Below are positions 6,274 through 12,001 of a stretch of DNA of 12,001 bases, piece after piece. The position numbers were made by a program, and so were the translations under genes. Each line of letters opens with the position of its first letter. Position 1 is the stretch's first letter. Source of the DNA: JANYGA01 sp043743145 (lineage in GTDB: Bacteria; Vulcanimicrobiota; Vulcanimicrobiia; Vulcanimicrobiales; Vulcanimicrobiaceae); assembly GCA_043743145.1 (NCBI GenBank), contig JAYTXC010000014.1, positions 1-12,001 of the forward strand, given 5' to 3'. Under the pieces are notes generated by a model that was not told the DNA's origin, searched no databases, and worked only from the letters and a program-made list of their open reading frames with translations.

Positions 6274-7508
6274 TACCGCGAAGTCAATTCGTTGACGCGA
6301 CCGCGAAGTTCGTCCATTTTCGCACGCGCGCCGACGTCGTCGAGTGCCGCGCCGATAATCTTGCCAATCTCGCGCGCCTCGGCTTCGCCCATGCCGCGCG
6401 TCGTGATCGCGGGCGACCCGATGCGGATTCCGCTCGTCACCGCGGGCTTTTGCGGATCGTAGGGGATGCCATTTTTGTTGACGGTGATTTGAATTTCGTC
6501 GAGATACCCTTCAACCGCTTTACCCGTTAAGTTCTTCGGCCCGAGATCGACGAGGATCAGATGTGTGTCGGTGCCGCCGGCGACGAGACGCGCACCCGCG
6601 CGTTGCAGTTCTTCGCCGATCGCTTTCGCGTTGACGAGCACCTGCCGTTGATACGCGACGAAGTCGGGTTTGAGCGCCTCGCCAAAGGCCACCGCTTTGC
6701 CCGCGATCGTCTGCATCATCGGGCCGCCTTGAATGCCGGGGAAGACCGCTTTATCGATCGCGGCGGCATGCGCTGCCGTCGTGAGGATGAGGCCTCCACG
6801 CGGCCCGCGGAGCGTTTTATGCGTCGTGGTCGTCACGAAATCGGCGAGCGGCACGGGCGAAGGATGCAAGTCCACGGCGACGAGCCCAGCGATGTGCGCC
6901 ATATCGACGAGGAAGAGCGCGCCGATCTCTTTCGCGATCTCCGCGAACGGTGCGTAATCCATCGTGCGCGGATATGCACTCGCACCCGCGATGAGAAGTT
7001 TTGGCTTATGTTCGCGTGCGAGCGCACACATCTGATCGTAATCGATGAGTTCGGTATCGCGCTTCACGCCGTACGCGACCGCGTTGTAATACTTTCCGCT
7101 CAAACTTACTTTGGTGCCGTGCGTGAGGTGGCCGCCGTGATCGATCGCGAGCCCCATGATCGTGTCACCGGGCTTGAGCGCGGCGAGAAAGACGGCCGTG
7201 TTTGCTTGCGCGCCCGCATGCGGCTGAACGTTTGCGTGCTCGGCTTTAAAAAGCGCTTTCGCACGATCGATTGCGAGTTGTTCCGCAACGTCGACATGCT
7301 CGCAGCCGCCATAATAGCGTTTGCCCGGATAGCCTTCGGCGTACTTGTTCGTGAGCACCGAAGCCGAGGCTTCGCGCACGGCGAGACTCGTATAATTTTC
7401 CGACGCGATGAGCTCGAGGTTCACGCGTTGGCGCTTTTCCTCAGCTGCAATCGCGGCGTGAAGTTCCGGATCTTGGTCGGCGAGGAGCGACGATTCGAGC
7501 AGTTGCAT
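6261..7508 (-). CDS. glyA: serine hydroxymethyltransferase
   Basis: This PLP enzyme interconverts serine plus tetrahydrofolate with glycine plus 5,10-methylene-tetrahydrofolate, the main source of one-carbon units. The 415-residue length is standard. Signatures are LIASENYTS (33-41), the NKYAEGYPGKRYYGG block (54-68), GGHLTHG (125-131), VDMAHIAGLVA (201-211, PLP-ring contacts D202 and H205), the lysine that forms the Schiff base in TTTTHKTLRGPRGG (K231) and SGIRIGSPA (359-367, substrate-carboxylate arginine R362). The ATG at 7508 gives the expected N-terminus, although no good Shine-Dalgarno sequence precedes it. It lies 36 bases downstream of the nitrile-hydratase-like genes and could be read with them; in related gene orders glyA lies next to upp, as it nearly does here. 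Confidence 0.97.
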   Translation of the reverse strand: MQLLESSLLADQDPELHAAIAAEEKRQRVNLELIASENYTSLAVREASASVLTNKYAEGYPGKRYYGGCEHVDVAEQLAIDRAKALFKAEHANVQPHAGAQANTAVFLAALKPGDTIMGLAIDHGGHLTHGTKVSLSGKYYNAVAYGVKRDTELIDYDQMCALAREHKPKLLIAGASAYPRTMDYAPFAEIAKEIGALFLVDMAHIAGLVAVDLHPSPVPLADFVTTTTHKTLRGPRGGLILTTAAHAAAIDKAVFPGIQGGPMMQTIAGKAVAFGEALKPDFVAYQRQVLVNAKAIGEELQRAGARLVAGGTDTHLILVDLGPKNLTGKAVEGYLDEIQITVNKNGIPYDPQKPAVTSGIRIGSPAITTRGMGEAEAREIGKIIGAALDDVGARAKMDELRGRVNELTSRYDVP

Positions 7509-7544
7509 CGCGCGATGCGTTCGACGTTGCGCCGCCCGAGCCCG

Positions 7545-8123
7545 TCAGGTCGCGAGGCGCGGAACGGCGACGCCGATCATCGTATCGCGCGTCACGAGCG
7601 CCGCGCATGCGGCCTCGTCGAGGTGCTCGGAACCGGCCGGTCGAGCGGGAAGAACGATGTAGCGCATGTCGGCCGTGCTGTCGTGAACGCGCACCGCGAC
7701 GCCCGGCGGAAGCGCGAGCCCGAATTCTGCGAGGACGCCGCGCGGATCGCGGACCACGCGCGCGCGATAGATCACGCTTTTGTACCAATCCGGCGGTACG
7801 CCCATGAGCATCCGCGGATAGCACGAGCAGAGCGTGCAGACGATGACATTGTGCACGCCCGGGACGTTCTCGACCACGATGAGTTTGAGCGTACCGATAT
7901 CGATCTCGAGCAACTCGCAGACCGCGGCACTCCCATCGGCGAGAAGCCGGGCCTTGTATGCGGGATCGAACCACGCGCGAGCGACGACGCGCGCGCCGAG
8001 TGCCGGCGTCCGACCGTAGAGCACCTCGATGCGCTCGACGATCTCGGCATCCGTCACGATCCCACGCGCGACGAGCGCTTCGCGGAATGCCGCCTCGAGC
8101 GCCTCGAACGCGCGGTCGATCAC
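7545..8123 (-). CDS. nitrile hydratase alpha-type (or thiocyanate hydrolase gamma-type) subunit
   Basis: This is the metal-binding subunit of a nitrile-hydratase-family enzyme, which hydrates nitriles to amides or, in the thiocyanate hydrolase branch, degrades thiocyanate. The 192-residue product carries the claw motif VCTLCSC (95-101), whose C96, C99 and C101 bind the metal. Threonine after the first cysteine is the pattern of cobalt enzymes (iron types have serine). Downstream are PPDWYKS (110-116), RARVVRDPRGVLAEFGL (120-136) and the C-terminal LVTRDTMIGV (176-185), all typical. I chose the GTG at 8123, which overlaps the stop of the preceding gene (GTGA) and has GGAG eight bases upstream; a TTG at 8147 is the alternative. 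The two genes before it encode the two halves of a beta subunit. Substrate cannot be told from the sequence. Confidence 0.9.
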   Translation of the reverse strand: MIDRAFEALEAAFREALVARGIVTDAEIVERIEVLYGRTPALGARVVARAWFDPAYKARLLADGSAAVCELLEIDIGTLKLIVVENVPGVHNVIVCTLCSCYPRMLMGVPPDWYKSVIYRARVVRDPRGVLAEFGLALPPGVAVRVHDSTADMRYIVLPARPAGSEHLDEAACAALVTRDTMIGVAVPRLAT

Positions 8124-8419
8124 GACGTCTTCTCCGGGGCGAGCCAATGTTCGTAAAGCTCCACGTCGATCGTATCGCCGGGCGCGCCGTCCGCGCCGCT
8201 TGGAAACACGTCAGCGAGACGGAATCGCACACGATAGAGCGGGACCGGCGCACCATCCCAGCGGCCGTACGCGAGGTCTTCGGGATTTCGAAATGCACCG
8301 CAAAATCGCTCGATCACACCGCATTTTCCACGCGCGTAACGCGGCGTGCGAACGTGGCCCGCGCGCGCGAGATCGAGGACGCGCACGTCATCGCCAGCGG
8401 CAAAACGCGGAGCGCTCAC
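8120..8419 (-). CDS. nitrile hydratase beta-subunit C-terminal half as a separate subunit (SH3-like)
   Basis: The 99-residue product matches only the C-terminal, SH3-like barrel domain of nitrile hydratase beta: FAAGDDVRVL (6-15), GHVRTPRYARGKCGVI (21-36), an LYRVRFRLADVF strand pair (61-72) and the final DVELYEHWLAP (85-95). The arginine-rich GHVRTPRYARG segment corresponds to the region that supplies an arginine contacting the oxidised cysteines of the metal claw. The GTG start at 8419 overlaps the stop of the upstream gene, and its own stop overlaps the GTG of the alpha-type gene, so all three are probably translated in a coupled way. In thiocyanate hydrolase the alpha subunit is the counterpart of this half. 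Calling it separate relies on the TGA at 8418-8416 being real. Confidence 0.85.
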   Translation of the reverse strand: MSAPRFAAGDDVRVLDLARAGHVRTPRYARGKCGVIERFCGAFRNPEDLAYGRWDGAPVPLYRVRFRLADVFPSGADGAPGDTIDVELYEHWLAPEKTS

Positions 8420-8754
8420 GTTCCATGCTCGTCGTGGTCGTGATCGCGCAGTTCGCTCGAAATCTCTGTCGCGCGACGCCGCACGCTCGCCGCATCGATC
8501 GTCCCGCGTTCGTCCAAGATGACGAGCATCGAGAGCAGCCACTTTTCGTAGTATCCGAGGTTCGTGTCATCTTCGGGTTTCAGCGACTCGATACCGCGCC
8601 GCAACTCATCGACGAGCATGACGGGGCCGCCCGTTCGCGTCGGATCCGTCAGCGCGCGCATGAGCGCGTCGACGCGGACTTCCCACGGCGCGAACGTGTG
8701 TTGGTCGCGCGCGATCGTAACATCGATTGCCGTACCGCCGACGTCGTGCTTCAC
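8416..8754 (-). CDS. nitrile hydratase beta-subunit N-terminal half as a separate subunit
   Basis: The 112-residue product matches the N-terminal helical half of nitrile hydratase beta: VKHDVGG at the start, FAPWEVRVDALMRAL (21-35), VDELRRGIESL (48-58, with R52 at the conserved beta arginine position) and YYEKWLLSMLVILDERGTI (68-86), ending in a charged tail. It stops just where the SH3-like gene starts. The counterpart in thiocyanate hydrolase is the beta subunit, and the order here (N-half, C-half, alpha-type) is the order scnB-scnA-scnC. An alternative is a nitrile hydratase activator, a relative of the same domain, but a complete enzyme needs both halves and no other N-half is present. 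The start is uncertain: GTG 8754 fits the family, while GTG 8775 or TTG 8865 would add an Ala-rich extension. Confidence 0.8.
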   Translation of the reverse strand: MKHDVGGTAIDVTIARDQHTFAPWEVRVDALMRALTDPTRTGGPVMLVDELRRGIESLKPEDDTNLGYYEKWLLSMLVILDERGTIDAASVRRRATEISSELRDHDHDEHGT

Positions 8755-8871
8755 CCGTCGAACGTTCGCCCACACCAACGGGGGTGCCCGCCGCGAATCA
8801 GCTGCTCCCGGCGTAAGCGCGCCCGCAACGCCCAGCGGGAGCGCGGCCGCAACGCCCGAACGCAAAAACGC
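8755..8871. promoter_or_regulatory. divergent spacer with 11-bp direct repeat
   Basis: This spacer lies between the divergent starts of the nitrile-hydratase-like operon and the TIM-barrel gene and must carry both promoters. It contains CCGCAACGCCC twice (8823-8833 and 8847-8857), 24 bases start to start. No clear -35/-10 elements are visible. The repeat could be a two-site operator or chance in GC-rich DNA. Confidence 0.3.
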
Positions 8872-9612
8872 ATGAAGATCGCTTCCTCGAGCGCCGCATT
8901 CGCACGCGCGTTCGTCGCCCGTGAAATCACGCAACTCGAGTGGCTCGATCTCGCCGCCAACGAACTCGAAGTCGACGCCGTCGTTTTTGCAAGCGAGCAC
9001 TTCACGCGGACCGACGCCGAGCATTGCGCACAGCTCAAAAAAGTCGCGACCGACCTCGGACTCGCCGTCGCCGCGATCGACGCAGCCGAACTCATGGGAG
9101 ACAGCGGCGAATCCTGGCTCGAGATCGCGTCGATGCTCGGCGCGCCGATTGCGATCGTACGCGCACCGCTTGCGAGCGAAGATCCATCCGCGTGGAGTGC
9201 ATTCGTCGGCCGACTCAAGAGGCGTGCGAAAGACGCCAAACGCGCGAACGTCACGCTCGCGCTGCGCAACGTGCCCGGCACGATCATCGCGAGCGCCAAT
9301 GATGCCAAGCGCGCCGCGAATGACGTCGATAGCGCTTGGTTGCGCTTCCAAGTCGATTGCTCGTCGACGGGCTCGCATGGCGATCCGACCTCACTCTTGG
9401 ACGAGTCGGTCATCGCGGCGTATCGAATCGCGTCGATCGCGCGCTTCGCGACCGACGGCGACGACGAAGCGCAGGCGCTCATCCGCGCGCTCAAACGGTT
9501 TCGTGGTTGCGTCGTTTTGGAGGTCGGTGATGGGGGCGAGCGCGGCGCGTATCACGACGCACTCGGTCGCTTTGCGACACTCCGCGCACGCGCGCTCGCC
9601 GCGCCCGTTTAA
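8872..9612 (+). CDS. sugar phosphate isomerase/epimerase-like TIM-barrel protein
   Basis: The 246-residue product has the alternating strand/helix pattern of the xylose-isomerase-like (AP endonuclease 2) superfamily: MKIASSS (strand 1), EVDAVVFASEHF (33-44), LGLAVAAIDAAEL (62-74), GAPIAIVRAPL (90-100), ANVTLALRNVPGTI (125-138), AWLRFQVDCSSTG (155-167) and GCVVLEVGDG (212-221). The segment LALRNVPG is where relatives often read LALEN(H/A/P)PG, so R132 occupies a place frequently held by a metal-binding glutamate; the metal site may be altered. I chose the ATG at 8872 because the long upstream reading in the same frame is antisense to the nitrile-hydratase-like genes. The ribosome site is weak. 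Substrate is unknown. Confidence 0.75.
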   Translation: MKIASSSAAFARAFVAREITQLEWLDLAANELEVDAVVFASEHFTRTDAEHCAQLKKVATDLGLAVAAIDAAELMGDSGESWLEIASMLGAPIAIVRAPLASEDPSAWSAFVGRLKRRAKDAKRANVTLALRNVPGTIIASANDAKRAANDVDSAWLRFQVDCSSTGSHGDPTSLLDESVIAAYRIASIARFATDGDDEAQALIRALKRFRGCVVLEVGDGGERGAYHDALGRFATLRARALAAPV

Positions 9613-9862
9613 CGAGAAGAAAGGGCACTCTGCAAAGAGTGCCCTTCGGGACCGAAGTGACAACAACCACACTGCCGTCTGCATGCCCGGGTAAAGACCT
9701 GCGTTAGCAGGTGGGTGCGGCCTGGGCGCCACGTAGTTTCAACCGGAGGCCAAAACGGTGTCGTATCCAGAGCTGATGCTCCCTGGGGTAGTACATTGGT
9801 CCCACACCAAAGCAAGTACGCGAACGAGCGCAGTTATCGTCGCTGTAAGTATCCCACGTCGG
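9613..9862. ncRNA. gene-free convergent intergenic region with nested stem-loops, candidate structured RNA
   Basis: This 250-base stretch lies between two genes that end toward each other, so it is not a leader of either. It contains GGGACC (9648-9653) complementary to GGTCCC (9798-9803). Between these lie GCCCGGG (9685-9691) pairing with CCTGGGC (9721-9727), an inner ACCTGC/GCAGGT hairpin with GTTA loop (9697-9712), and CCAGAGC/GCTC..TGG (about 9768-9787). On the plus strand the GCCCGGG stem has a G-U wobble where the minus strand would have an A-C mismatch, favouring plus-strand RNA, whereas the U-rich terminator suits minus-strand transcription, so strand is left open. Size and closing helix loosely recall 6S RNA, but I cannot assign a family. 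Confidence 0.4.
9621..9646. terminator. bidirectional intrinsic terminator
   Basis: AAGGGCACTC (9621-9630) and GAGTGCCCTT (9637-9646) form a perfect 10-bp stem with a six-base loop. Read on the minus strand the stem is followed by TTTCTTCTC, a fair U-tract. On the plus strand it comes nine bases after the stop of the TIM-barrel gene. It probably ends transcription from both sides: the TIM-barrel gene and either photolyase or an RNA in between. Confidence 0.75.
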
Positions 9863-9874
9863 TCAAGTCTTGAC
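9862..9874. repeat. small palindrome over the photolyase stop codon
   Basis: GTCAAG T CTTGAC is a 13-base perfect inverted repeat covering the photolyase stop (9865-9863). As RNA it gives a five-pair stem with a three-base loop, too weak on its own to be a terminator. Confidence 0.35.
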
Positions 9875-11338
9875 ACGCGCCGCTTTTCCCATGACTGGTG
9901 CGTAGAGCGCGAGCGCACGTTCGCGCGCTCTTCCATGATCGACGATCGGCTCGGGGTAGTCGCGACCGATGCGAAACCCGATCGCCTCGGCTTGCAATGG
10001 TGCGAGTGTCCAGGGCGCGTGCAGCGCATCACCATCGAGCCTCGCAAGCGCTGGCAACATGCTCTTGATGAACCGGCCATCGGGATCGAATTTCTGACTC
10101 TGCAAGAGCGGGTTGAAGACACGGAAATACGGCGCAGCATCGGTACCCGTCGAAGCCGACCATTGCCACCCGCCGTTGTTTGCTGCGAGCTCGCTATCGA
10201 CGAGCATGCGATCGAAGTAGCGTTCGCCCGACCGATAATCCAGGAGAAGGTCCTTCGTAAAGAACGATGCGACGATCATCCGTAATCGATTGTGCATCCA
10301 CCCCGTCGTGTTGAGTTGCACCATCGCCGCGTCGATGATCGGATAGCCCGTACGGCCCTGCGCCCAAGCATCGAATTCCGCGGGCGCATCGCGAAATGCA
10401 AGTCGCTTTGCATCGGCGAGAAACGGCTCGGTTGCGACGTGCGGAAAATTTGCGAGGATCTGCTGGTAAAAGTCGCGCCACACGAGTTCGGAGAGCCACG
10501 TATCATAGCCGGTCGCGCGCCCGCCACGGTGCTCCTCGCGCGCCTGCAATGCGGCGAACACGCACGTCCGAATCCCGATCGTCCCGGCGCGCAAGTGTGG
10601 CGAGAGATACGACGTTCCCGGGACGGCCGGAAAATTGCGATCGTCCGCGTAAGCACCCGCACGCGTCGTTAAAAAATCGGCGAGCACGCGCCGCGCATGC
10701 GACGCGCCACCACGCGCGTACAGCGACGACCGCGCGTGACCGTAGACCTCGGGTTCGGGCACATCGCGTGTCGTACCGATCGCCGCGGCCGTCGCGAGCT
10801 TTTTCGCGCTCGCCTCGCGCGATGCGACCGGCGGACGCGGATCTTCATCATGGCGCGCGAGCCAGCGCCGTTTGTACGGCGTGAAAACAGTGTACGGCTT
10901 GCCGTCGGCCTTGAGCGTTTCATCGGCGCCGTAGTACACGTGATCGAGCGACGCTTCGACCGCGCATCCGGCCGCACGAAGTGCCGCGACGACGCGTTGA
11001 TCACGCGCCTGCGCGCTCGGAACGTAATCGCAATTGTAGAAGATCGCCGTCGCATCGACGCGCTTCGCGAGTGCCGCGAGTTCGACCGCAAAGTCGCCCT
11101 CGAGCAGCGCGAGATCGCTTCCCGTCGCGCGCAGATCCACACGCAGATCGGCCAGTGCGTCGAAGAAAAACGCCACGATCGGCGCGCCGAGTTCGCCGCC
11201 ACGGAGCAGGGCCGGATTGAGCACGAACGCGCAGATCACGCGCTCGCTCGCTGCCGCCGCGCGGGCGAGTGCGACGTTATCGTCGAGACGGAGATCGCGA
11301 CGGAGCCACACGATCGAGGTACGGTACTTCACGGCCAT
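9863..11338 (-). CDS. phrB: class I deoxyribodipyrimidine photolyase
   Basis: This flavoenzyme repairs UV-induced cyclobutane pyrimidine dimers using blue light. The 491-residue product has the N-terminal antenna-chromophore domain (IVWLRRDLRLDDN, 9-21) and the C-terminal FAD domain: SYLSPHLRAGTI (243-254), ELVWRDFYQQIL (284-295), GYPIIDAAMVQLNTTGWMHN (331-350) and NNGGWQWSASTGTDAAPYFR (387-406), close to the consensus of class I CPD photolyases. W391 and W325 match the positions of E. coli Trp382 and Trp306 in the electron-transfer chain. At the position of the middle tryptophan (LIDW in many relatives) this protein has Y368 (LLDYRSGERYF). The ATG at 11338 gives the normal N-terminus. It is divergent from the dipeptide epimerase gene and appears to be transcribed alone. 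Confidence 0.95.
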   Translation of the reverse strand: MAVKYRTSIVWLRRDLRLDDNVALARAAAASERVICAFVLNPALLRGGELGAPIVAFFFDALADLRVDLRATGSDLALLEGDFAVELAALAKRVDATAIFYNCDYVPSAQARDQRVVAALRAAGCAVEASLDHVYYGADETLKADGKPYTVFTPYKRRWLARHDEDPRPPVASREASAKKLATAAAIGTTRDVPEPEVYGHARSSLYARGGASHARRVLADFLTTRAGAYADDRNFPAVPGTSYLSPHLRAGTIGIRTCVFAALQAREEHRGGRATGYDTWLSELVWRDFYQQILANFPHVATEPFLADAKRLAFRDAPAEFDAWAQGRTGYPIIDAAMVQLNTTGWMHNRLRMIVASFFTKDLLLDYRSGERYFDRMLVDSELAANNGGWQWSASTGTDAAPYFRVFNPLLQSQKFDPDGRFIKSMLPALARLDGDALHAPWTLAPLQAEAIGFRIGRDYPEPIVDHGRARERALALYAPVMGKAARVKT

Positions 11339-11415
11339 ATCAGACCGCGGATGTCGCTCCTGCGTGCGACGTCCCTGCGCGGGGAGCGATCCCGCTTCCG
11401 CGAAAGCCTGCGCTC
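11339..11415. promoter_or_regulatory. divergent spacer with 7-bp inverted repeat
   Basis: The 77 bases between the photolyase and dipeptide epimerase starts contain TCGCTCC (11354-11360) and GGAGCGA (11383-11389), reverse complements 22 bases apart. This could be an operator shared by both genes or a leader hairpin. No certain promoter elements are visible. Confidence 0.3.
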
Positions 11416-12001
11416 GTGCGTCTGACCCTTACCGAACTCGCGTTGCCCCTCGTCCATCCGTTTACGATCTCGCGCGGCACGGCAACGGCCGCACACACCG
11501 TGCTCGCACGACTCACATGGAACGGGCGCGAAGGTCTCGGCGAAAGCGCTCCCTCGGCACGTTACGGTGACGCGATCGCAGCCGTCACGGGCGAACTCGC
11601 GCGCCACCCGATCGGCGACGATCCTTTCGCGCTCGAAACCGAACTCGCGACGCTCGCACCTGCCGCGCGCTGCGCGCTCGATATCGCCATGCACGATCTC
11701 ATCGGCCAAGAAGCGGGCCGGCCGCTCTGGCAACTCTTCGGATGCGATCCAACCCGCACGCCCGTCACGTCATTTACCATCGGCATCGATACGCCGGAGA
11801 ACATGCTCGCGAAACTCGATGCGATCGTGGAGCATCCCGTCATCAAGGTCAAGCTTGGATTCCCGGGCGATCTCGAGATTCTCGAAGCGATGCGCGCGCG
11901 GTATACCGGGACGCTTCGCGTCGATGCGAACGAAGGCTGGACACCCGAGAGCGCGGTTGCGCATCTCGAAACGCTCGCAAAACTCGACGTCGAGTTTTGC
12001 G
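11416..12001 (+). CDS. dipeptide epimerase (enolase superfamily, L-Ala-D/L-Glu epimerase-like), partial
   Basis: The first 195 residues are present and the gene continues past the right edge (family length is about 320-360). The N-terminal capping domain contains HPFTISRG (14-21) and GLGESAPSARYGD (40-52). The barrel begins with AARCALDIAMHDL (83-95), then TSFTIGID (118-125), the catalytic lysine pair in VIKVKLG (K144 and K146, the KxK motif) and RVDANEGW (168-175, metal ligand D170). These are the marks of the L-Ala-D/L-Glu epimerase group, which epimerises murein-derived dipeptides for recycling, although members with other dipeptide substrates exist. The GTG at 11416 is the only reasonable start, and no strong ribosome site precedes it. 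It diverges from the photolyase gene. Confidence 0.88.
   Translation, partial: MRLTLTELALPLVHPFTISRGTATAAHTVLARLTWNGREGLGESAPSARYGDAIAAVTGELARHPIGDDPFALETELATLAPAARCALDIAMHDLIGQEAGRPLWQLFGCDPTRTPVTSFTIGIDTPENMLAKLDAIVEHPVIKVKLGFPGDLEILEAMRARYTGTLRVDANEGWTPESAVAHLETLAKLDVEFC

Noticed and set aside
6561..8156. 531-codon open frame on the plus strand
   Set aside because: It is antisense to glyA and the hydratase alpha gene, both with unambiguous catalytic motifs. Its product is Arg/Asp/His-rich with no domain, as expected of a shadow frame in GC-rich DNA.
8029..8871. Long N-terminal extension of the TIM-barrel protein
   Set aside because: The extension is antisense to the hydratase genes and Arg-rich; the TIM-barrel fold starts at the ATG at 8872.
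9609..9815. 68-codon minus-strand open frame in the gene-free region
   Set aside because: It is made of the stem-loop sequences, is Cys/Trp/Arg-rich, has no ribosome site, and is better explained as structured RNA or terminator DNA.
9613..9862. Riboswitch for photolyase or the TIM-barrel gene
   Set aside because: The region lies downstream of both genes, and none of the TPP, FMN, cobalamin, SAM, glycine or c-di-GMP core motifs that I know was found.
1..12001. CRISPR array, tRNA, rRNA or insertion sequence
   Set aside because: No regularly spaced repeats, tRNA cloverleaf signatures, rRNA sequence, transposase or terminal inverted repeats with target duplications were seen.

Overview
This 12 kb window is chromosomal DNA from a GC-rich bacterium (about 60% G+C, many GTG and TTG starts). 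The proline/threonine-rich lipoprotein with a cysteine-containing Ig-like repeat, together with the gene order glyA / upp / dCMP deaminase / tagO / wecB / atpI / atpB, suggests a deep-branching, possibly environmental lineage. Candidatus Eremiobacterota (WPS-2) or a relative is my guess from protein style only. The glyA-upp-wecB-atp order resembles that of Gram-positive bacteria.

Layout from left to right. (1) At 1-1300 on the minus strand is the start of an ATP synthase operon, atpI then atpB, with stop and start two bases apart. The atpB stop codon lies at the tip of a perfect 24-bp inverted repeat. (2) At 1327-2287 on the plus strand are a decayed Ig-domain gene remnant and an intact lipoprotein with the same Ig-like domain, set between wecB and atpI. 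(3) At 2302-5647 on the minus strand is a tight operon upp, dCMP deaminase, tagO, wecB: pyrimidine salvage followed by the first steps of a GlcNAc/ManNAc-based surface polymer. (4) At 5775-6236 on the plus strand is a small secreted beta-rich protein. (5) At 6261-7508 on the minus strand is glyA. (6) At 7545-8754 on the minus strand are three overlapping genes for a nitrile-hydratase-type metalloenzyme. Its beta subunit is split into two polypeptides, as in thiocyanate hydrolase, and the alpha-type subunit carries the VCTLCSC metal claw. (7) At 8872-9612 on the plus strand is a TIM-barrel sugar-phosphate-isomerase-like protein. (8) At 9613-9862, between two convergent genes, is a gene-free stretch with several nested stem-loops: a terminator plus a possible independent structured RNA. 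(9) At 9863-11338 on the minus strand is a class I DNA photolyase, and divergent from it an enolase-superfamily dipeptide epimerase starts at 11416 and runs off the right edge.

Most of the window is housekeeping. The parts worth a second look are the split nitrile hydratase / thiocyanate-hydrolase-like operon, the structured region at 9613-9862, the very strong hairpin at the end of atpB, the Ig-domain gene remnant that has no open reading frame of its own with a usable start, and a strong excess of the palindrome CGATCG.
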